Part shown: in pieces, positions 23,321-33,253 of the stretch
Layout: every line of letters starts with the position of its first letter
How positions within the stretch are numbered: position 1 is the stretch's first letter
DNA from: Bombyx mori
Lineage: Eukaryota > Arthropoda > Insecta > Lepidoptera > Bombycidae
Direction of reading: 5' to 3'
Assembly: GCF_030269925.1 (NCBI RefSeq)
Contig: NC_085131.1
Span: forward strand, 10,525,501-10,589,500
DNA: 64,000 bases
The notes under the pieces: generated by a model
What the model was told of the DNA's origin: nothing
The model's database searches: none
The model's input: the letters and a program-made list of their open reading frames with translations, nothing else
Made by a program: the position numbers and the translations under genes

Positions 23321-23399
23321 AACGGGCGATGCAGCGCGAGTAGCGCGGTGGGGCCCTGCCCGCCGCACGCCCGGCCAATAAGGGCTCTCCAAGCCTATA
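23321..23399 (+). promoter_or_regulatory. pros: 5' UTR part of pros exon, with short uORF
   Basis: A pyrimidine-rich tract followed by TTGCAG ends at 23320 and is a good U2-type 3' splice site, so transcription starts further upstream. The 79-nt leader here is GC-rich, unlike the A+T-rich flank. It holds a minimal upstream ORF (ATG at 23329, stop at 23341-23343, four codons) that could lower initiation at the main ATG. The main ATG at 23400 was chosen because MSSEEE is a plausible Prospero N-terminus and nothing longer is open in frame. The uORF's function is inference. Confidence 0.7.
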
Positions 23400-25841
23400 A
23401 TGTCATCGGAGGAGGAGGCCGACTCTCACGCGCCCTACTCGGATAAACTACTAAGGAAACAGAAACGCGCCAGACAGCGCGTGGACGCCGGCGAGCCGCG
23501 CAATTCTTACTCGACTCTCGCGACGAACGGAATCGCGCCCGCGCGCGCCGCACTCATGAGTGGTGGACTATACAGCGCCATCTTCGAGGGCCGCCAACAC
23601 TTCGGCCTCTTCGGACCGGGATACGCGCCGGCCGAAATGTTGAACGAACTTCTCGGACGAACAACAAAACAAGACGACAACGGAGACGAAGCGAACGGCG
23701 GCGTGATCGCGCACCGGGTCCTCAGAGACATCCTACAGAGCCGCAATAAAGAGTTACTGCTCTCCTCGGATAACAACAACGTACTAGCAAATAACAACAA
23801 TGACGAACCGAAAACAGAGAAACGATCACCGGAACGACCCTGCTCGCACGACTCACGGCCGGACCTGGACAACGCCCTCCTCTCGCTCGAAAATCCCGGG
23901 AACTCACACGCGTCTCCGCCTCCAGCTCCTCCGTCTTCAGAGAACTTAATCGCTCCTAAGCCTGAACCAGAAGATCGTGATAGTGATGCTCAACGCTCCT
24001 CCCCCAGACCCTTAGATGTAAAACGTGCTCGTGTTGAAAATATAGTGTCTACGATGCGGTCGAGTCCTGCGCCGCAACAACCACAGGTAAATGGCTGCAA
24101 GAAACGGAAGCTGTATCATCCGCAGCAGCACGACGGTGCAGCGGAGCGCTACGGTACCAGCCACAGCAGCAGCACCCACACGGTCTCAGACGACTCGGAG
24201 GATGACGGTGAGCGACCACCCATACAACAAAAATTAGTAGAAAAAAATGCACTCAAATCACAACTTAGAACTTTGCAAGAGCAGTTAGCTGAGATGCACG
24301 AAAAATATGTGCAACTATGCAATAGAGTAGGGAAGGAGTCTGAGACAGTCGATAACGACGGTGCTTCCAGTGATGTAGAACAAATCGAAGAGTCGATCCC
24401 GAAATCCGAACCCGCATCTCCGGCCAAAGAATTACCGCCGCCTCTAACAAATACAGCTACACCAAAGATGTTTTCTCAAGTGATGAACCAAATGATGACC
24501 GCAAAGATGCACGCGCAGGCAGTAGGACACCCACACCTTCAGCCAGGATTTAACGGAACGCTACCTATGATGCCGCATTTGCCACCAACAGATCATATGC
24601 ATCCGCCTCATCCTCAAATACATCTTAATAGCGCGGCAGCCATGTATCTAAATGTCAGCCAAAAATTGTTCTTAGAACAGGAAGCCAGAATAAAAGAAGC
24701 TGCTGAGCAACAACAAAACAATCAGCAAATAAGACCTCAGTCTAACCAACATTCGCCGCAGCAGAGGCAACTTGGACCGACGCCGAAACCACCTCTCTCA
24801 TCTGAGCTGGCTGAACGATTGGATGCTTTACGGGTCAACACAGGATCTGTTGGTCCCATCTCCGGGGCTGACCTTGAGGGCTTAGCAGATGTATTGAAAA
24901 ATGAAATCACAGCTTCGCTTGCAACACTTATCGACTCTATCGTCACACGTTTCGTGCACCAGCGACGTGTTCTGGGGAAGCAGTCTGAAGCGGCATCGGC
25001 AGCGGCAGACAAACTGAACAAGGATTTGATGCGAGCTGCACGGCTCATTGATAGAAAGTCGCCAACGCCCAAGCCTCCGGAGAGACAGATGCCAGGTAAC
25101 CTTACAGTACATCATGGAGCCACACCGAATGGTGTACCGTTCCTTCCACATAATTCAATGTTAATGAATCAAATGAACGGAGCCCGCGCGCCAGGCGGTG
25201 TGGCCTTCCAGCTACACCCCGAGGCGGGCGGCCCCGGACCAGGTCCTCACTTACGGCCTCCGACAGGCATGTTCCAGACGCCGCCAAAACCGTTCGGGCC
25301 TCTATACGGGCCGATGAACGGCCAGTTCGAGAGGGAATTGAACCCCGAACAGAGCGAAGCAATCAGCCTCGTCGTCCCATCGAGGAAGAAACGACATAAG
25401 GTCACCGACACACGCATCACGCCGAGGACCGTGAGTCGAATACTGGGGGAGGGCGTCAGGCAGTCCCCGGAGAGCAAATTCCCGGAATCGCCGTCACCGC
25501 GGCCTTACACAGGATTACCAACCGCAGTGGCGATACCGAACCCATCGCTGCACGAGAGCCAAGTATTCTCTCCGTATTCTCCTTTCTTCGGCGCGGGGGG
25601 CGGACTGGCGCGGTCGCCACCTGCAGCCCCGGAGCGGGAGTCCCCGCCGTTGCCTCACGCGCCCGTGCTGCACCACTCAGAGCTGCTGATGAGTGCGCAT
25701 CACTCCTCGCCCGATTACCTGCGCCAACATGCCCGCATGCACGCCAGCGCGTTGCACCAATCCCAGATGATGATGGACGGGCAGGACCCACATTCCGACT
25801 GCAACTCCACAGACCTGCCCTACGACGGAGTTCAGCCTACT
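23400..25841 (+). CDS. pros: Prospero, coding exon 1 (residues 1-814)
   Basis: This exon encodes the regulatory N-terminal part of Prospero. Visible landmarks: acidic start MSSEEE; an LxxLL-type motif LNELL at residues 81-85; an Asn-rich stretch after residue 120; the conserved basic block KRARVENIVSTM at 208-219, matching the PROX1 block KRARVENIIRGM; a coiled coil at about 278-311; a helical region at about 491-530 (DLEGLADVLKNEI and following) that resembles the PROX central region; and the conserved segment SRKKRHKVTDTRITPRTVSR at about 661-680, a probable NLS. The exon ends on a codon boundary directly before ATATCCTTT, a U12-type donor. If the donor is not used the frame runs ten more codons to a stop at 25872-25874. 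The exon is more GC-rich than its surroundings and free of repeats. Confidence 0.95.
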
Positions 25842-26836
25842 ATATCCTTTTCAATATACGATCGCATCACTTGAACTCGTGTCAGCACGGTAACCCGACC
25901 GACCGGATATAAATCCTCGGCAACCGATATCTTGTTTCTCTAGAGTTTAACCTTACGACTGCTGACTATTTCCTACTCAGTTAAGCATTACGACTGTCGA
26001 AGCCCCACAAATGCTGCGGCATCTACAATTTCCAAGTACTTACCCCTCTTGTCGCCACAACGGTGGGTTCACGCATACCTATTTATGAAATTACTCGAAC
26101 AAATCCGAATGTCCAAACACTAATTCAAAGTTAAGATCTTTTGAGCTTCAAAACAAATGTATTGATGACGTATTAATATTTCAAAACTGGGTAAATTCAT
26201 TAACTGTTCCATTTGATATAGTAAATCATCAATCAATACCAAAGGAAGGTATACATCTGCTAAGGCACGTTATAAGATTAGACAATGCACACGGATTATT
26301 AGTATTTGTGGTGCTTCACCGACGTGACCACCCGGAGCCCGGCTTGCTCAATCCTAATCAGATTTATAGGCTTTTCTTACTTGAGGGTGAAATCAACTTT
26401 ATTACCCACATAGAAGCTTATATTAAACATTCCACGAAAATAGAAAAAGATAAAAAGACAAGCGCCACCAAAATTTAAATTGTATTTTAATATGGCTAAC
26501 AGACACAAAATATTGTCGATTATTTCAACGTTATTTTATTAAATTAGAGCTACGTTTTTCCTGATCGAGTTTATTATCTACATATTAAATTTTGACAATC
26601 TCATAAAATAATTATCACCTAGCTGCAACTACATGATTACACAAATATAAAGTTATTATTAATATATTTCATTCTTAAAATAATTAACAATGTTCAAAAT
26701 TATTAGTTCTAAAACAATTAAAATTAATGAAAATTCCAAATTAATTAGTGATAATTCAGAGCGATACGTACGTACAGCGCCATCTACCGTTAACTATGTG
26801 ACAACTTTTATCGATAATTCCTTGACTCCGTTGCAC
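25842..26836 (+). other. pros: AT-AC U12-type intron (pros intron 1, 995 nt)
   Basis: The donor ATATCCTTTT at 25842 matches the minor-spliceosome consensus exactly. TTCCTTGACT at 26818-26827 matches the U12 branch-site consensus, with the branch adenosine at 26825, 12 nt from the exon start. The intron ends in AC at 26835-26836. Phase is 0, and joining gives VQPT followed by [13 protein letters not shown], the usual entry to the Homeo-Prospero domain. In Drosophila pros this position is a twintron with an alternative internal U2-type intron. No GT dinucleotide occurs between 25842 and the in-frame stop at 25872, so a comparable in-frame U2 donor is absent here. Confidence 0.9.
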
Positions 26837-26991
26837 TCCTCAACGCTAACGCCGATGCACCTGCGCAAAGCGAAGCTCATGTTCTTCTGGGTCCGGTATC
26901 CGAGCTCAGCCGTCCTCAAGATGTACTTCCCCGACATCAAGTTTAACAAGAACAACACAGCGCAGCTCGTCAAATGGTTCTCGAACTTCCG
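26837..26991 (+). CDS. pros: Prospero, coding exon 2 (start of Homeo-Prospero domain, residues 815-866)
   Basis: This exon encodes [13 protein letters not shown], then a stretch with [18 protein letters not shown] and [16 protein letters not shown]. These are helices 1, 2 and most of the recognition helix 3 of the atypical homeodomain. The residues are nearly identical to fly Prospero and clearly alignable with PROX1. The exon ends in phase 2 at a strong donor, CG followed by GTAAGT at 26992. An open frame extends upstream from 26690 across the acceptor, but that part is intronic in the U12-spliced form and resembles no Prospero sequence I recognise. Confidence 0.95.
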
Positions 26992-26999
26992 GTAAGTTT

Positions 27000-28845
27000 T
27001 TTTTTTATTACTCCATCATAAATAGAAAGGGGACAGCTATCCATACAGCCATCCTTCTAGTAATTTGATTCTAGATTTCTTGTTTCTGCTTTTTAGTTTC
27101 TGAAAAGATAAAGAATCTAAAAAGAATGAACGCCTTAATGGACTCACAATGCAGAAGAAATTAAATAAATATGTTTATTTTTAAATTTATTTCAAAACCA
27201 GAATAATTCGTAGTGCTATACCTATTTCTTCTGTTTTTTTTTTTGAGTATTCCTAACACAATACTGTTATAAAATCACCGTCTTTACAAATTTGAAATGT
27301 GTCCAAATTAAACGTACGTTTTTAAATTGCAAATTGTCTTTTGACATACATATATCGATCCACTATTTTCTCAAGAAACATATAAACTCGATTTCTTGAC
27401 CGCTTGACAAGTCCCCTCGACTCGATTCGTAAACTCAATAAAACCGATGATCGAAATATCAATTTAGTTTTCTCCCCAACAGAAAAGGGTTTGACTCCAG
27501 CATTTCCTAATTAACACATTACGAGGGACAACCCTAAAATTATGTGTGAATAATGTTTGTGAAATACGCGGTATTTTTTTTCCACAGACAATCAAACTTT
27601 GCATCGTTGACGGTATTTCGGGAATTTTTCCGTGTTGCTATATAAAAAAATAATATTATAAGTAACGGAAAATTTTCCCTCTAATATTGATTGATACTCG
27701 ACAAACTTTCAGCGTTATCTAAGGCCGGTGATAAAAAAGCATGCCATTCGTGAGCTTCTATGATAAAACAACTTCCCCCTTCTTTCTAAACGTTTATGTC
27801 ATTATCGTACGTGTTCGATATTTTGTCGAATAGCACGACTTGTTTAGTGACACAGAAAATAGTTCTAGAAATATTTTTTGAATGTACGAAAAAATGCGGT
27901 AACTAAATACAATAATTTTCAATATACAAAAAGTAAGGAGATTTGATTGTTGTGAAATATAAAAGTTATATTGAACATCGTAATACAAAATTTATCTACG
28001 ACAAAAAAAAAACTTATATTCAAATTACAGTGCCTTTAAAATCTATAAAATTTACTGTGTAAAATTTTATTAGACACAATGTCTACTAACCTCAGAATAA
28101 GTACGGCACGTGTCAATGTGTGCAATACACTTGAAACATTCCTGATATATCGACTTTTATATTAAACCTATCTCAAGCATGTTCCATCATATCTAAGTTA
28201 GATAAAACGCAAAGCTGAGTAAAAGCTTTGATAAACTTGTTCGATTATTATCGGGGCCTTTTCATCGATTTTTTTTATACATATACGGTATTGTGTGACA
28301 AAAATGTACTGTTTAATAAATTCTTTAAACGCTTGACTTCATTCTTTAGAAAAAAGAAAATAAATTCTGAAACATAATAAATTTAAAACCAAACTGTTTT
28401 AATACTCAAACCCCACAGACCGGTCTAAGCAAAGTGACCGGAAAACATTTTTTTTTTTAAATCACGTTGAGTTTTCTTCACAAATGAGTTGGTACGTACA
28501 ACTTAGTCCATTAGTATTGTGCCCTTAATGGTTACATTGTGGACAACGGAAAACGGCCATTTCCTTCGCGATAAACATCTCTGAAAGGATACTGAAAGGG
28601 TGAGGGACTAGGGTTGGAAACATTCTAAGTTCTTGAATGTAAAAATCGATACGCATTCGATTTTACTACAAAGCGAATCCTTATTTTATATAAATCCTAT
28701 AAATTATATCCTATAAATTAATTCCTTATTTTCTAGTGCAACACGGTCTAGTTAAATTGGAAACTTATTCTACAGAGTATTCCTCAAGTATTAAATAATA
28801 AAACATAATTTATGCCACGTATTTTCGGACGTCGTTCCAAAATAG
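27000..28845. other. Start of pros intron 2, unique A+T-rich sequence
   Basis: No repeat or ORF is recognised over about 1.8 kb. It is one of the longest repeat-free non-coding stretches and may hold intronic regulatory sites, but no specific motif stands out. Confidence 0.5.
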
Positions 28846-28849
28846 ATTA

Positions 28850-29027
28850 TCTGTGCTAATATCATAAATACGAAAGTGACTATTAAGTTTTCACGCTCAA
28901 ACCTCTGAACCGATTTTGAGGAAATTTTGAGCGTGTATCGTTCGAGGCCTTGAAAAGCAAGCTGAGCAAGAGTGCTCGTGTACGAGTTATAAGGAGTAGT
29001 CAGCCCGGCCGAAAGAGCGGAAGCTAG
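28850..29027 (+). mobile_element. Non-autonomous Helitron, family H3
   Basis: Starts TCTGTGCTAATATCATAAAT, carries CTCTGAACCGATTTTGA, has a GC-rich segment AGCCCGGCCGAAAGAGCGG and ends AGCTAG. It lies between A (28849) and T (29028), as expected for Helitron insertion. Confidence 0.7.
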
Positions 29028-29381
29028 TTGTTATTAATAAAAAAAAACATATACTAAATTAGTTTTTCTCATCTCTAGCACGCGAGCAATTTCTACAATC
29101 GCGCAAACGACAATTATGTGGATCGAAGGTGTCTCTCTAGCGCCGAGTTAAACTATAAATAAACTATAATAATAAATAATATAATTTACGGAAAACATTT
29201 CGAACACTACTATCCTGTAATTTAAATAAGAGACGCATGCAGTTTTGCACTTATAAACAGAACAATGTTTGAATATTATTACGAAGCATGAAGGATTAGG
29301 GATATCTAATTTTTTTTTAAATTAGTATGTAACTAAGTAAGTAATATTAGTAAGTAATATTAGTAAGTAAGTAAATATTAG

Positions 29382-29707
29382 ACGCCTTCAGCTCTAACAC
29401 TAGGAGCAGACTTAGGGACCCCGGTAACCGTACTCGTCGAACTCGGCAAAGAGTTCGACGTGCGATCTAACCCATGAATCAGCTCGCTGAGTTTCTCGCC
29501 GGATCTTCTCAGCGGGTCGCGATTCCGATCCGGTAGTAGATTCATTCGCGAAGCAGCTGCTCTTGAGTTGTTAGGTCTCCTTCGGAGGCGCTCGGGCAGC
29601 TGTTGGGAAATCCCACCCCTCCTGGCTGAGCCTTTGCTCGCCCACCTGTCCTAGTAAAACTAGAAAGGCCTCAGGGCCACCAGTAAGCTCTCAATCAAAA
29701 AAAAAAG
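29382..29707 (+). mobile_element. Retroposon family 1, copy with clear TSD
   Basis: Flanked by the exact 13-bp duplication AAGTAAATATTAG (29369-29381 and 29708-29720) and ending in poly(A). It contains the CTGAGTTTCTCGCCGGATCT core. These features show target-primed insertion of a 5'-truncated non-LTR element or SINE. Confidence 0.85.
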
Positions 29708-29932
29708 AAGTAAATATTAGTTGTTTTTAAATATTTTAAATAAATATTAATTGAATATTAGTAGTCATAGGGTTTGTTTAAGACATGTCTAAACATGTTT
29801 CACAGTCTTTATATCTGTCAAAACTGACCATCGCTTATTTTTGTAGTCATCTGTTGACCAACAGCATGACTCAGCTAGGCACCTTATATGTTGTATTGAG
29901 GTAATCGGAGAAATGAAGTTTTTTTTTTCATG

Positions 29933-30010
29933 GCTCGCCTGATGGTAAGTGGTCACCGCCGCTCATAGACGTCAGCAATGCCTCGGGTAGAGCCAAGCCG
30001 CTGCCTATCA
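29933..30010 (-). mobile_element. LINE 3' tail (minus)
   Basis: Poly(T), then CGCCTGATGGTAAGTGGTCA and GCCAAGCCGCTGCCTA, the reverse of the CTTGGCTCTGCCCC tail with several changes. Confidence 0.65.
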
Positions 30011-31050
30011 TTAAAACTATGAGGTGAAAGTTACTGGCCACTATAAAACATCACAAAAAAGTTCTATAGGTTTTTTTATAAAAAAGTCTTTCTTTATGCA
30101 ATCAGCGTGATTTGGCACTGACACATCAACAAATAGTATTTATTGTTACAGTTCTAAATTTTAAATTGCTTTTATATTTTCATTGCCATTTGCTTTTATA
30201 CTTACATACTGAATTAATAATCGATTTTCCTTGTGGTAGAACTGTTATAGTTTTTTTTTACTTGCCCAAATGATTAAGTTATTTTTTCTAGAATTTAATA
30301 AGACAATTTAGTTTTAAACATTGCTTTTTTCAACAAGTAACCATAACTAAAAGAAAAGAAGACAATGAAAAATCTAAACTGGTAATTTAACAAAAAATAT
30401 GTCTGCGACATTTTATTAATAATTGAACGTTGCATTTGATAAATTCAATAAAAAATTTATTATGTTACAAATAAATAAATCTGATAAACGTTTCCCCTGA
30501 GCCCGAAACAAATCTAAAACTTTGACAAACACTCCATTAATAAACCAACGTTCACAAATTAATTGAAGCTAATTAAATAGGTGCAGATTACAAAAAGTCA
30601 AACTTTCCGATAGCCTCCAGCGGTATCGTTGTCGAGTTATCGATTTTAACGCTAATTACATTAATTTATTTTAAATACAACGTTTTACTGTATCGCTACC
30701 ATGAAGCGTATGTTTACTTTCGATAATAATAAAAAAAATCAACAATCAACAGCTTTTAAAATCATTAATGGAACATATAAAATTCAAATTAATATTATAG
30801 CCTAAAGTTTTGTTTCGAATAGGATGTACGACTAAAGAAAAAGTTTCAAATTAAATTATATTAGATATCAGTGTTGCCAGTAACATGAAGACTGCTGTCG
30901 GGAACTTGTTGTCGTGTCGGATATCTTAGGTGCACTACTTTGACGCGAGCACTTCTCTTGTCTCTTAAACGCGAATAGCCGAGTTGTCTCATGTTCACTA
31001 TTTCTTCAACTATTTAACATTCGTCTTGTACTCAATACGAAACAAAAAAA
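30011..31050. other. Unique A+T-rich intron sequence
   Basis: No gene, SINE or recognisable repeat. Contains several TAATTA/ATTAAT runs, which are too common at this base composition to interpret. Confidence 0.5.
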
Positions 31051-31053
31051 AAA

Positions 31054-31405
31054 GATGTGTGGTGTCGCGGGACACCGGATAGGAACGAAGTTCCTTATTA
31101 TAAAAATATTAATTTTATGTTCTATTCGAGGTATAAAGAAAATAATTATTCGGGTATACTTTTTTTATTATGATTTTTTTATTGACAAAAAAAAATATAA
31201 CTACTTTACAAAGTTATCAACTTTATTTTATTCACAATGATTTATAAAAAAATATATAATAAAAATATGTTATTTTTTGTATGTTATTACAAAGTTAATG
31301 CGTAAACTTTGTGCATTACTAATAAAAATCTTACGTTACGGACGTTTTTTCCCGGTTAGGTTAGGGTACCTCTCCGCATCGTCCCATAATAAGGAAATTC
31401 GTTTC
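31054..31405 (+). mobile_element. Foldback-like repeat family A, copy 2
   Basis: It begins GATGTGTGGTGTCGCGGGAC, passes the GGAACGAAGTTCC palindrome and ends near AAGGAAATTCGTTTC after the CGTTACGGACG and GGTACC blocks. It lies in pros intron 2 and is similar along its length to copy 3. Confidence 0.7.
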
Positions 31406-31419
31406 AATAACAAAAATTT

Positions 31420-32905
31420 TAATTACGTTATAATAATGAAACGGGCTCTCGCTAAAGTCCCGACGGAAAACTTCCCGGGCCCCAAAACAAACATTTGCGC
31501 AAAGTCGAAACGAAGACAAGTTCTTTTGCGCGCGAACTCAAAGAAGTGCACAAACCCGCAAACAAAGAGTCACTCGTCGAATTAGCCGGAGCAGCGATGG
31601 CACTAATTAGCAACGGTGACTCGTTTAAGTTATTTCGCTTAATTAAGTTGCGCAGAAGTGGTCTGCGGCCGGCCCGCCAGAAGGCGTCGCAAATTGTTAG
31701 AAACACGGGTAACACTCCAATTAATCTTTTTACACATCCAACTTGTCGCACGAGGGCATGCACTTAGACCGGCCGAGGTAAAAGCCTTTTAAGCCACACA
31801 CACACACACACTAACGAATCCCGTGCTAATTCACATCTGCGAGATGTGTTTCTTTTTTTTTTCAACTAGCAATAATAAACCTAAATTGTTCCAGTGCAAC
31901 TTTAAAATTGCTTAGGTTAATTTGATTTGAAATTCGAATGTTAAAGTTACACTTCGAATAGGTGTACTTGAATTTCCCCGATTTATCGACTACGTTTACG
32001 CAACAGGAACCTCTCCTCTGTAAGACTCTTAAGTTCTGATCCGGAAATGTTGCCAGCCTTACGTCGCAATTCCCACATGCCTTTTTAACTTCCCGTTTTA
32101 AACGGGCTCAAAACTAGCTCAACCCATATAATTAAATAGAATTAAAAAAATAAATTAAAACACGTAATTAAAATTAAAAGTACGCGATTTCATCGGATTT
32201 ATACGACATACGACCCGAACCACTCTAACCGAACGTACGAAGGAAAAGCAAAGTTTATTTTACGGTTGGCAGCATTAGAAGATTTACACGCGAGTTTTGT
32301 ATCTGCAAATGCATCCCCTAACTAGCAGTCGCGGTTTATTATGCACAGAGACTGAAATTTAATTGGTTGGCTAATACACTGCGCCCGTGTCGAGCCTGAT
32401 TTACGTGTTAACTTTTTTTAATAAGGTCGTCAGAGTTAGGGCGGCAAGTGGCCGGCCATTTACATCGCGCGGTGTTCACGCGAGCTCCAGTAATTAATAT
32501 GAGGCTCTCGAGGAAGCTTATGAGTAGTTTTCCTTCAAAGACCTGCTAATTACGTCCCGTTTTCACGTCTAGGTCGGTGCGGAGGCCGTTCAACAGCCAA
32601 TCCCATTAGCGCGTTTGTTTTATTTAACATAAGAATCAGCCCGGAAAGGACGTCACACCTTAGCATTAAATTCTCGGTAACGTGTCTTTACTTCCGAATT
32701 AAAGTTCACACGCACGCGACGTAATCGGTGTAAGGGCGCGGCGAAAATATTTACATATCATTGCGATACGACGGCCATTATAAAACATGAGCCTTTCGTA
32801 GTACATTGTCGTTAATAATATAATTAAAACACGCGAAGGCGCACCCCTAATTATCGGCGCGCTCGAGACGCCTGCGTTGCTACGTGCTGAGCTCTGAGTG
32901 TCGTA
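31420..32905. promoter_or_regulatory. Repeat-free GC-richer intron block, possible enhancer
   Basis: Nearly 1.5 kb between two family-A repeats has no SINE and higher GC than the rest of the intron, with TAATTA/ATTAAT homeodomain-type sites set in non-A+T context (for example near 32494 and 32551). A (CA)n tract lies at 31796-31811. Short open frames on both strands show no family similarity. The regulatory role is inference from composition and repeat exclusion. Confidence 0.3.
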
Positions 32906-32910
32906 TTAAA

Positions 32911-33253
32911 ATGTGTGATGTCGTGGGACACCGGATAGGAACGAAGTTCCTTATTATAAAAATATTAGTTTTAAGTTCTATTCGAGGTATAAAGAAAAAA
33001 ATGTATACCCGAATACATTTTTATTATGATTATTTTATTTATAAAAATAAATAAAAATCACTTTACAAAGTTATCAACTTTATTTTATTCACAATGATTT
33101 ATAAAAAAAATATAATAAAAATATTTTATTTTTTGTACGTTATTACAAAGTTAAGTCGTACAATGTGTGCATTATTAATAAAAATCTTACGTTACGGACG
33201 TTTTTTCCCGGTTAGGGTACCCCTCCGCATCATCTCATAAGGAACTTCGGTCC
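32911..33253 (+). mobile_element. Foldback-like repeat family A, copy 3
   Basis: Same layout and orientation as copy 2, 1.5 kb downstream. The terminal arms GGAACGAAGTTCCTTAT and, inverted, ATAAGGAACTTCGGTCC are clear. No TSD could be fixed by eye because both ends border A-rich DNA. Confidence 0.7.

Noticed and set aside
23507..25791. Several 60-120-codon minus-strand ORFs opposite exon 1
   Set aside because: They are antisense shadows of a GC-rich coding exon with strong codon constraint on the plus strand.
26690..26836. Open frame upstream of coding exon 2 as extra Prospero sequence
   Set aside because: It is intronic in the U12-spliced form, A+T-rich and dissimilar to Prospero; no matching in-frame donor exists.
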